Below, in pieces: positions 57,341 through 64,000 of a stretch of DNA of 64,000 nucleotides. Origin of the DNA: an uncultured Hyphomicrobiales bacterium. Lineage in GTDB: Bacteria; Pseudomonadota; Alphaproteobacteria; Rhizobiales; TMED25. How positions within the stretch are numbered: the stretch's first letter is position 1; every line of letters begins with the position of its first letter. The translations under genes and the position numbers were made by a program. Location: assembly GCA_905181735.1 (NCBI GenBank), contig CAJIYR010000004.1, positions 1-64,000 of the forward strand, in the 5' to 3' direction. The notes below the pieces were generated by a model. It worked only from the letters and a program-made list of their open reading frames with translations. It made no database searches and had not been told where the DNA came from.

Positions 57341-57901
57341 TTATCTTATATAGTTGTTATATTGGGCGATAGAGTTAATTATTATATTTGCCATATTACC
57401 TGTTTTAACACATAAATGCACAGTATTTTCTTTTCCAATAATTTTACTTATTTCATCAGTATCGAATATATTGAACATAAAAATATCTTTACCACACGCT
57501 GACTCTAATTTTTTTTTCCCATCAATTCCAGCATCGCTAGCTGTAAAAAGTATCCTTGTTAGCTTATTTTTTATGCAATCTAAAACTTTTGTATACCCCA
57601 ATACTACATCGCCCGCTTTTATTGCAATGTTAATATTATTTGAAATTTCTTTCTTGTATAAATTTTCTATTTTTGAAGCCAAATCACTTATCTCAATAGT
57701 CTTTATATTTAATTCATTGTTAAAAATATTTTCTTTAATAGCTAACTGTATAATATTTTTATTTGATTTAATCCACAGTTCGTTTCCAGGTAACTTTTTT
57801 TTTAAATCGGGTATGATTCTATCATTTGACGTAACAACTAAACGCAACATCGCATCTGTTGGTAACGTTTCCTTTGTTGCTATGCAGGTTCGATGTTCCA
57901 T
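57341..57901 (-). CDS. ylxR: YlxR (DUF448) RNA-binding protein with L7Ae-like tail
   Basis: Protein of 186 residues in two parts. The first 80 residues are the YlxR/DUF448 domain (RTCIATKETLPTDAMLRLVV, then GNELWI, matching the family's R.C....... and GR..Y/W.). The rest resembles the L7Ae/L30e RNA-binding fold (KAGDVVLGYTKVLDCI, ILFTASDAG). This two-domain form is usual in Alphaproteobacteria. YlxR is known as an RNase P-associated or nucleoid regulatory protein in other bacteria; its role here is unproven. It overlaps no neighbour, with gaps of six and five bases. Confidence 0.9.
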   Translation of the reverse strand: MEHRTCIATKETLPTDAMLRLVVTSNDRIIPDLKKKLPGNELWIKSNKNIIQLAIKENIFNNELNIKTIEISDLASKIENLYKKEISNNINIAIKAGDVVLGYTKVLDCIKNKLTRILFTASDAGIDGKKKLESACGKDIFMFNIFDTDEISKIIGKENTVHLCVKTGNMANIIINSIAQYNNYIR

Positions 57902-57906
57902 ATTTT

Positions 57907-59565
57907 TTATTTCAGTATCCTTGCATTTTTTAGTTTGGTAGCTTTTACAATTGCTTTTTCTTTTTCGTCGTCAATTATTATATTAACTTTTTCATTTTTA
58001 TTTAGGTCTTCTTCGGTTATCCAGCCTGCTTTAACTCTTGCATCCATGATCATTTTTTCTGCTTGCTGCGCATTGATGCTAAAACTGCTAAATATTCCAG
58101 GATACTTCTTGTTGCCGTCTTCATTTTTTTCAACCCAACCAGTTAGGTCATCAGTTATAGAACCGGCAAAATCATCTAATGATTTTATACCATTTTCTCC
58201 TAGCTTAACTAACATGTCTGTTGTTAGTCCATCTATGGAAAGCAGGTCATCCGAAACACCTATTTTAATTCTTTTTTTATCTTGTGTGATAGTTCTTTCA
58301 TCAAGATAGGTCCTGGCTCTTTGCTGTATTTCGATTGCAGTATCTTCGTCAAATCCGTCTATATCAATTATCTCTTTAATTTCAACGTAAGTTAAATCTT
58401 CAATTGATGTAAACCCTTCTGAAACTAATAGTTGTGCTATTACTTCATCTACATCAAGTGCCTCAATAAATATATTACTCCGTTCGACAAACTCGCTTTG
58501 CCTTCTTTCTGATTCAGTAGCTTCAGTCAGTATATCAATATCCCAGCCAGTTAATTGGCAAGCTAATCTAACATTCTGACCCTTTCTACCAATTGCTAAA
58601 GAGAGATGTTCGTCGGGAACCACAACTTCAATTCTTTCTATTTCTTCGTCTAGAACTACTTTTGATACTTCTGCTGGGGCTAATGAATTTATAATGAATG
58701 TTGCTATATCCGGGTTCCATTTAATGATGTCAATTTTTTCACCCTGTAATTCATTGACAACAGCTTGCACGCGACTTCCTCTCATTCCAACACAAGCGCC
58801 AACCGGGTCTATACTTGTATCGTTTGATCTAACGGCTATTTTAGCCCTACTTCCAGAATCTCTCGATACTCCAACTATTTCAACAATTCCATCATAAATT
58901 TCAGGAACTTCTTGGGTAAATAATTTTGTCATAAACTGATTGTGTGTTCTAGAAAGAAATATTTGAGGCCCTCTTTGTTCCCTTTTAACTTCATGGATAT
59001 AAGCTAAAACTCTATCCCCATTTCTAAAGACCTCACGAGGTAGTAGTTCATCTCTACGCACTATGGCTTCTGTTTTTCCAAGATCAACAATAATATTTCC
59101 GTACTCAACTCTTTTTACAATACCGGATATTATCTCTCCAACTCTATTTTTAAATTCTTCAAATTGACGATCTCTTTCAGCATCGCGTACTTTTTGAAAT
59201 ATCACTTGTTTTGCATTTTGTGCGGCTATCCTTCCAAATTCAATTGGTGGAAGCTCTTCTGAAATATAATCTCCTATTTCTGCGTCCAAATTTTTTAATT
59301 TAGCATACTCAAGGCTAATTTCTGTAGAATCATTTTCAACTGTTTCAACTACTTCAAGGAGCCTGGCAAGATTTGTTTGACCTGTTTTTGGATCAATTTC
59401 AGCACGAATCTCATTTTCAGCACCGTAACGTGATTTAGCAGCCTTTTGTATTGCGTCTTCCATCGCCTCTATAACAATTGATTTATCTATAGACTTATCA
59501 CGTGCAACAGCATCTGCTATTTGCAACAATTCTAAACGGTTTGCGCTTACGCCACTTTGTGCCAT
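57907..59565 (-). CDS. nusA: Transcription termination/antitermination factor NusA
   Basis: RNA polymerase-bound elongation factor. It has 552 residues. The N-terminal domain contains LLQIADAVARDKSIDKSIVIEAMEDAI. The S1 domain follows (GEIISGIVKRVEYGNIIVDLG), then KH1 (GACVGMRGSRVQAVVNELQGEKIDII) and KH2 (LSLAIGRKGQNVRLACQLTGWDIDI). The C-terminal 200 residues hold helix-hairpin-helix repeats (LLVSEGFTSIEDLTYV) as in other Alphaproteobacteria. It follows rimP after 30 bases. Confidence 0.98.
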   Translation of the reverse strand: MAQSGVSANRLELLQIADAVARDKSIDKSIVIEAMEDAIQKAAKSRYGAENEIRAEIDPKTGQTNLARLLEVVETVENDSTEISLEYAKLKNLDAEIGDYISEELPPIEFGRIAAQNAKQVIFQKVRDAERDRQFEEFKNRVGEIISGIVKRVEYGNIIVDLGKTEAIVRRDELLPREVFRNGDRVLAYIHEVKREQRGPQIFLSRTHNQFMTKLFTQEVPEIYDGIVEIVGVSRDSGSRAKIAVRSNDTSIDPVGACVGMRGSRVQAVVNELQGEKIDIIKWNPDIATFIINSLAPAEVSKVVLDEEIERIEVVVPDEHLSLAIGRKGQNVRLACQLTGWDIDILTEATESERRQSEFVERSNIFIEALDVDEVIAQLLVSEGFTSIEDLTYVEIKEIIDIDGFDEDTAIEIQQRARTYLDERTITQDKKRIKIGVSDDLLSIDGLTTDMLVKLGENGIKSLDDFAGSITDDLTGWVEKNEDGNKKYPGIFSSFSINAQQAEKMIMDARVKAGWITEEDLNKNEKVNIIIDDEKEKAIVKATKLKNARILK

Positions 59566-59595
59566 TTTATCTCCAATTCTATGTCTTACAATTAT

Positions 59596-60090
59596 TTAAT
59601 TATTATTTGCTAAAGAAATTAAATCATCAGTCATAATTAATTTAGCTAAACTTATTTTTTCAAAAGGTATCCCAATAATTTGACGTTCATCATAGCCGTC
59701 AATTTCCATTTTTAACAAGACTTCATTATCCTGAGTTCCTTCGATTAGCCCACGAAAATTTTTTCTGTCCGCAAGTATCTCTCTTAACTCTATTTTTGCT
59801 TCTAAGCCAATATTTCTTTCAAAATCTATAATTCTTACAAGAGGTCTATCTATTCCAGGTGAGGATACCTCTAGTCTATATTTATCTGAGATAAGGTCTT
59901 CAATATCCATAACAGGAGAAAGTACTCTACTAATTTTAGAGCAATCTGATATTACTAAAGTACCGTCTTCTTTTTCGGCCATAATCTGTAATATATTGTG
60001 ATCTCCACCTATCATTTTAATTCTGACAAGTTGGTAACCCATGTTTTCTATTAAAGGTTCAACTATAGAAGCAATTTTCTCCTCTTCCAT
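59596..60090 (-). CDS. rimP: Ribosome maturation factor RimP
   Basis: Needed for 30S subunit maturation. I start it at the ATG at 60090, which gives MEEEKIASIVEPLIENMGYQLVRIKMIGG, the usual RimP N-terminus, and 164 residues. A longer reading from TTG at 60198 would run backwards through a strong terminator (60161-60184) and add a Lys-rich peptide without family similarity. A purine-rich AAGGAG lies at about 60141-60146, eight bases from an in-frame ATT at 60132, a rare start that cannot be excluded. SKISRVLSPVMDIEDLI and YRLEVSSPGIDRPL are the conserved blocks. It is the first gene of the nusA-infB operon. Confidence 0.93.
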   Translation of the reverse strand: MEEEKIASIVEPLIENMGYQLVRIKMIGGDHNILQIMAEKEDGTLVISDCSKISRVLSPVMDIEDLISDKYRLEVSSPGIDRPLVRIIDFERNIGLEAKIELREILADRKNFRGLIEGTQDNEVLLKMEIDGYDERQIIGIPFEKISLAKLIMTDDLISLANNN

Positions 60091-60160
60091 TGTTTCATTA
60101 TTAATTCTTATTTTTTTATTTTTCTCTTTAATTTTTTTTCTCCTTTTTTGCTTTATATAC

Positions 60161-60184
60161 AAAAAAAGGGCTTTTAAGGAGCCC
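60161..60184 (-). terminator. Rho-independent terminator between trmB and rimP
   Basis: On the minus strand a 5-bp stem GGGCT/AGCCC (60184-60180 and 60172-60168) with a 7-base loop is followed directly by TTTTTTT (60167-60161). It is the best intrinsic terminator of the window. It ends the ybeY-lnt-metK-trmB transcript about 70 bases after the trmB stop, or acts as an attenuator in the leader of rimP-nusA. Confidence 0.8.
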
Positions 60185-60254
60185 GAAAATTTATACAAAA
60201 CTATAATTAGGAATAACTTATTATAAATTTCTATTATAAGAAATACAAGTCATT

Positions 60255-60938
60255 TTAAATAATATTTTTTTTAAACATTAAATACACAGGCTTGTTATTC
60301 GATTTAATAGATTTATTTTCATATTTTGTAAGAGGACCCTTTATTAATCGGGTTCTCCAGTCATTGGCGTCATGGACTAACCATTCAAATAATTTGCTTT
60401 TCTGCATATACAGTAATATCCAATGTTGGTAATCTTTTGAATCTGTTGCAATTATTATTTTACCATCTTTCTTTAAAATTCTTGAATACTCTTTAATGGA
60501 ACTTTCATTAATAATTCTTCTTTTGTTATGTCTAGATTTAGGCCAAGGGTCAGGGAAAAGTATATAAATTCTTGAAATTGTTTCAGATTTTATTGATTCA
60601 ATTAGAGTTATTGCATCATGGTTGTATATTTTAATATTTTTAATATTTTCTTTAACGATTATTTTTAAAAGATTTGTAATTCCATTGAGGAATGGCTCTG
60701 CACCAATAATGCCAATATTTGGGTTAGAATAAGCCTGAAATGCTGTATGCTCACCATAACCGAACCCAATCTCAAGAAACACATCTTGTTCTTGTGAAAA
60801 GTTAGATAAATGTCCATTGTTATCAATATCTATAATAAATTTAGGAAGAACATCATCTAGTAAAGACTTTTTTTCATCGCTTAGTTTGTATAGTTTTTTC
60901 CTGCCATGCAATCTATTTGTATTTTTATTTTCTTCCAT
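60255..60938 (-). CDS. trmB: tRNA (guanine-N7) methyltransferase
   Basis: Methylates G46 in the variable loop of tRNA with SAM. It has 227 residues. FLEIGFGYGEHT is the SAM-binding motif and ILFPDPWPKSRHNKRRI the substrate-binding signature with the conserved FPDPWPK. LHGRKKLYKLS at the N-terminus is typical. It follows metK after 23 bases; the pairing with the SAM-producing enzyme is seen in several Alphaproteobacteria. Confidence 0.98.
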   Translation of the reverse strand: MEENKNTNRLHGRKKLYKLSDEKKSLLDDVLPKFIIDIDNNGHLSNFSQEQDVFLEIGFGYGEHTAFQAYSNPNIGIIGAEPFLNGITNLLKIIVKENIKNIKIYNHDAITLIESIKSETISRIYILFPDPWPKSRHNKRRIINESSIKEYSRILKKDGKIIIATDSKDYQHWILLYMQKSKLFEWLVHDANDWRTRLIKGPLTKYENKSIKSNNKPVYLMFKKNII

Positions 60939-60961
60939 TTGATTAGCAATTTATATAAATT

Positions 60962-62125
60962 TTAAGTCAGTTCACTTAATATATCTTGTATTAAATCTGT
61001 CTTTTCCCAAGAGAAGCTGCCGTCCTCTTCAGGTGTTCTTCCAAAATGCCCATAAGCACTTGTTTTACTATATATAGGTTTATTCAATTGAAGATGATTT
61101 CTAATTCCTTTCGGGCTAAGGTCAATTATTTTATTAATTACATTTATTAATTTGTCTTCACTGATTTTTGCATCATCTCCTAATTTAACGTATAATGACA
61201 AAGGTTTAGAAATACCAATTGCATATGAAATCTGGATTAAACATCTTTTAGATAAACCTGCATGAACGATATTTTTTGCAACATATCTTGCTGCATAGGA
61301 CGCTGATCTATCCACCTTAGTTGGGTCTTTTCCTGAAAAAGCCCCGCCTCCATGGGGAGCCGCCCCACCATAAGTATCTACAATTATTTTTCTTCCTGTT
61401 AGTCCTGTATCGCCATGTGGCCCACCTATTACAAACTTTCCTGTTGGGTTTACTAAAAAATCATCTTCAGAACACATCCAATTTTTAGGGATTACTCTCT
61501 CGATATAAGGCCTAATGATTTCGCGGACTTGTTTTGTATCAATACTTTCTTTATGTTGGCTAGACACTAAAATTTTTCCTACTTTGACGGGCATCCCATT
61601 TTCATATAATAGGGTTATTTGGCTCTTTGCGTCTGGCCCAAGTTCTGTTATCTCTCCATTGTGCCTGGCTTCGGCGATCTGCATAAGTATTTTATTTGCA
61701 TAATATAAAGGGGCAGGCATTAATGTGTCTGTCTCTGCACACGCAAACCCAAACATAATTCCTTGGTCTCCGGCTCCTTCTTCTTTGTAAGCAGTTTCAT
61801 TTACGCCTTGTGCTATATCAGCTGATTGTGAATGTATTTTTGATATTATTTCAACTGTTTTCCAGTCAAAATGCTCTTGTTCGTAACCAATTTTTTTAAT
61901 ACAGTTGCGCACAATGCTTTCGATCTCATTCGAAGATATATTTATATTGCTAGTTTCTCCTGATAGAACAACTAGATCAGTTGTAACTAGCGTCTCGATT
62001 GCAACTCTGGATTGAGGATTATCTTTTATATAAGCGTCAAGTAAAGCATCCGATATTTGATCACACACTTTATCTGGGTGTCCTTCAGAAACAGATTCAC
62101 TTGTAAATAAATATTGGTTTTTCAT
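60962..62125 (-). CDS. metK: S-adenosylmethionine synthetase
   Basis: Makes SAM from methionine and ATP; supplies the methyltransferases RsmG, TrmB and UbiE in this window. The 387-residue length is normal. SVSEGHPDKVCDQISDALLDA is the N-terminal active site, GAGDQGIMFGFA the second signature and GGGAFSGKDPTKVDRS the third. It begins four bases after lnt. No SAM riboswitch can fit in that gap. Confidence 0.99.
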   Translation of the reverse strand: MKNQYLFTSESVSEGHPDKVCDQISDALLDAYIKDNPQSRVAIETLVTTDLVVLSGETSNINISSNEIESIVRNCIKKIGYEQEHFDWKTVEIISKIHSQSADIAQGVNETAYKEEGAGDQGIMFGFACAETDTLMPAPLYYANKILMQIAEARHNGEITELGPDAKSQITLLYENGMPVKVGKILVSSQHKESIDTKQVREIIRPYIERVIPKNWMCSEDDFLVNPTGKFVIGGPHGDTGLTGRKIIVDTYGGAAPHGGGAFSGKDPTKVDRSASYAARYVAKNIVHAGLSKRCLIQISYAIGISKPLSLYVKLGDDAKISEDKLINVINKIIDLSPKGIRNHLQLNKPIYSKTSAYGHFGRTPEEDGSFSWEKTDLIQDILSELT

Positions 62126-62129
62126 TAAT

Positions 62130-63716
62130 CTAAAATTTTCTATTTTTTTTTCTAATTATAATAATTCTTCTGATATGCATATAATATATAAATATTGATA
62201 TTACCATCATAATTAAAGTAATGCTAATCTTGCCATGCTGCGAATAAAATGTTGGGTCTATTTTTTTTGGTAATTTCGACTTTATAATACCAGCTTCTTC
62301 TAAAGATAATTTTTTTAAAACCCTTCCTTTTGGGTCGATTATTGCACTAATTCCGGTATTTGCAACTCTAATTACAGGTAATCCCTCTTCTACCGCTCTA
62401 ACTTTTGCCATCTCTAGGTGTTGATAAGGTCCAGAGCTTCTACCGAACCAGGCATCATTTGTTATATTTAATATCCAATTAGGCCTTGCTTCTTTGGAGT
62501 AAGATCTTCCAGAGAATATTATTTCATAACATATCAAGACGCTAAAACTTTTAGACGTGTTTATTGTTTTTTTTGTACCATGAGAAAATGATCCAGTAAG
62601 ACCACTTATACTAAATCTAGTAAATTTATCTACAAAATTTGAAAAGGGAATATATTCACCAAAAGGAACAAGTATACGCTTGTCGTATTTATCTAAAATT
62701 TGTTTATTTTCATTAATTATAAAGAAGCTATTATAGTATTTATAGAATTTATTTATATTATCCCTTTCTCTTCTAATGGCTCCGGTTAAAAGAAAGGTAT
62801 TATTATTTAACAAAGATATAATTTTATCCATTACTTTCCCATCTTCATCAATTAGAACGGGTAGTGCTGTTTCTGGCCATATTATATATTTTTCAGTAAA
62901 TTCATTATCTTTCTCGTTTAATGTATCGGATAGATTAAATATCTTTTCAATTATCAGCTCTTTATATGAGGGAAGCCACTTTATTTTTTGGTCAATGTTG
63001 GGCTGGACTAATAGTAGATCTATATTTTCATAGGATGTTTTGTTAAGTTTTATAGATTGGTAGCCAAAAAAATAAATTATTATTAACAAAGCTACTGGAA
63101 GGCAATATGAATATAACTTTTTCTTATTTTTCTTAAAAAGAATAACAGGAAAAGAGGCTATGTAAACAATCAATAAAGTTAAACTTAATTCTCCAAATAT
63201 TGAGGTAATTTGCAGTATAGGATTGATATTAATTAAGGTATGGCCAATTTGATTCCATGGAAAATTGAATAAATCACCTTTAATGTATTCGATAAATGTC
63301 CATGAAACAGATATAGACCATAATCTATAAGTATTATTTGGGTAAAACAATGATGCAATTAGAGGAATAAATCCATAGAATAGACCAATTATTAAAGGCA
63401 CGATAATTATAGCAATTGGTAGATAAATATAATAGGAACTTATATCATTTACAAACGCAATGTTAATCCAATACAGGCCAAAGAGAGAGTAGCCAAATCC
63501 AAATGACCAACCAATTTTAAAAAGTTGAAATAAATTTTTCTTATTAAATGGTTTTTGAGAATCAATTATTAAAATAAATAATGGAAATGTTACAAATAAT
63601 ACGAATAAAAAATTTACTGGCGCTAATGCTAATGACGTTATCGAGCCACAAAAACATGATAATAAGTATTTATTTTTCAATGATAAATTTGATATTTTAG
63701 ATGCAAGATTAAACAT
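62130..63716 (-). CDS. lnt: Apolipoprotein N-acyltransferase
   Basis: Inner-membrane enzyme that adds the third acyl chain to lipoproteins, needed for export of lipoproteins such as LptE. It has 528 residues. Six or so transmembrane segments occupy residues up to about 220. The nitrilase-like domain then shows the catalytic Glu in WPETALPVL, Lys in KRILVPFGEYIPF and Cys in SVLICYEIIFS. The last hydrophobic segment (ISITLIMMVISIFIYYM) is C-terminal. It follows ybeY after 29 bases. Confidence 0.97.
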   Translation of the reverse strand: MFNLASKISNLSLKNKYLLSCFCGSITSLALAPVNFLFVLFVTFPLFILIIDSQKPFNKKNLFQLFKIGWSFGFGYSLFGLYWINIAFVNDISSYYIYLPIAIIIVPLIIGLFYGFIPLIASLFYPNNTYRLWSISVSWTFIEYIKGDLFNFPWNQIGHTLININPILQITSIFGELSLTLLIVYIASFPVILFKKNKKKLYSYCLPVALLIIIYFFGYQSIKLNKTSYENIDLLLVQPNIDQKIKWLPSYKELIIEKIFNLSDTLNEKDNEFTEKYIIWPETALPVLIDEDGKVMDKIISLLNNNTFLLTGAIRRERDNINKFYKYYNSFFIINENKQILDKYDKRILVPFGEYIPFSNFVDKFTRFSISGLTGSFSHGTKKTINTSKSFSVLICYEIIFSGRSYSKEARPNWILNITNDAWFGRSSGPYQHLEMAKVRAVEEGLPVIRVANTGISAIIDPKGRVLKKLSLEEAGIIKSKLPKKIDPTFYSQHGKISITLIMMVISIFIYYMHIRRIIIIRKKNRKF

Positions 63717-63745
63717 TGTAGATTATTTTAACTTTCCATAATGAT

Positions 63746-64000
63746 TTAATCATAAATGATATATGGATTTTCATAGCCTAATATTTTTAATATATTTATT
63801 TCTATATTTTCCATTGTGTCAGCATCTTCATCAGTTGCATGATTGTACTCTAATAAATGAAGCAGGCCATGTAAAATCATATGTGTGACATGGGCTTCTA
63901 GTGTTTTATTTTGTTGCTTACATTCGGTATCAATATATTCGTACGACAATACTATATCTCCTAACAGAGGTAATCCAGCTGGAAAAGATAATACATTAGT
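63746..64000 (-). CDS. ybeY: Endoribonuclease YbeY, C-terminal part (cut by window edge)
   Basis: Single-strand RNase for 16S rRNA 3'-end maturation and ribosome quality control. Only the last 84 residues are in the window; the reading stays open to position 64000, where it reads TNVLSFP, then LGDIVLSYE, both YbeY signatures. The zinc site HMILHGLLHLLEYNHATDED carries the HGxLHLxxYxH pattern, here with Asn before the last His. It is in the usual ybeY-lnt order. Confidence 0.95.
   Translation of the reverse strand, partial: TNVLSFPAGLPLLGDIVLSYEYIDTECKQQNKTLEAHVTHMILHGLLHLLEYNHATDEDADTMENIEINILKILGYENPYIIYD

Noticed and set aside
60091..60198. 36-residue N-terminal extension of RimP from TTG 60198
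   Set aside because: It would be translated from the terminator hairpin, is Lys-rich without family similarity, and the conserved protein begins at the ATG at 60090.
61000..62200. SAM riboswitch upstream of metK
   Set aside because: Only four bases separate lnt and metK, so there is no room for a leader RNA.
1..64000. tRNA, rRNA, CRISPR, phage, insertion sequence, toxin-antitoxin or defence genes
   Set aside because: I looked through all spacers and found no cloverleaf, repeat-spacer array, transposase, integrase or restriction gene; the window is conserved housekeeping sequence throughout.

Overview
This window is a compact, strikingly AT-rich stretch of an alphaproteobacterial chromosome. 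It is almost entirely housekeeping genes, all of which look intact. Gene order and the families irr, DUF3576, DUF2628, hemJ and the PPSR/maf/coaE/dnaQ block point to Alphaproteobacteria. The low GC, minimal spacers and frequent 1 to 26 bp overlaps suggest a streamlined free-living lineage such as the low-GC marine groups (for example HIMB59/AEGEAN-169-like). No rRNA is present, so this placement is an inference. Biosynthesis genes (histidine, fatty acid, CoA, haem, ubiquinone, lysine/DAP) argue against an obligate endosymbiont.

Layout. 1-778: start of a porin gene cut by the window edge, with its promoter region. 779-5498 (+): DUF3576 lipoprotein, leuS, lptE, holA. 5499-11185 (-): parB, parA, rsmG, mnmG, mnmE, with a perfect 16-bp parS inside rsmG. 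11214-14217 (+): a DUF255 thioredoxin-like protein and a quinone oxidoreductase. 14221-17100 (-): rho, hemJ, hemE. 17101-17482: a 382-bp AT-rich gap between hemE and the PPSR gene, the conserved site of the alphaproteobacterial replication origin. It carries DnaA-box-like sites, tandem AT repeats and a perfect dyad. 17483-25421: PPSR, maf, coaE, dnaQ (+), secB, fxsA-like (-), Tim44-like, mltA, smr (+), hslU, hslV (-). 25569-30237 (+): hisB, DUF2628, hisH, hisA, hisF, hisE, coaA. 30240-42373 (-): sugar kinase, nth, gpmA, dapB, dnaJ, dnaK, dnaN, dnaA, rhodanese, a 586-bp gap, rpsT, echA, mutM. 42438-50970 (+, with irr on -): ubiE, ubiB, coaBC, dut, moeB-like, SH3 protein, irr/fabA, fabB, fabI. 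50995-64000 (-): the nusA-infB transcription/translation cluster (pnp, rpsO, truB, rbfA, infB, ylxR, nusA, rimP), then trmB, metK, lnt and ybeY, the last cut by the right edge.

How it fits together. The left half is an origin-proximal chromosome-maintenance neighbourhood: ParAB and parS lie about 9.4 kb from the putative origin, and DnaA and DnaN about 20 kb on the other side. Genes flanking the gap at 17.3 kb mostly point away from it, as expected for leading-strand bias. The right half couples lipid synthesis, iron/haem regulation and the translation-factor operon.

I found no CRISPR array, phage, insertion sequence, toxin-antitoxin, defence locus, tRNA or rRNA, and no clear novel multi-gene system. 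The items most worth a second look are regulatory: a perfect 32-bp palindrome abutting a good promoter upstream of the rhodanese-dnaA operon, a perfect palindrome upstream of the porin, the dyad inside the putative origin, and a terminator that separates trmB from rimP and rules out a longer rimP start. Protein oddities are a MltA without a signal peptide and a MoeB/ThiF-like enzyme without its zinc cysteines.
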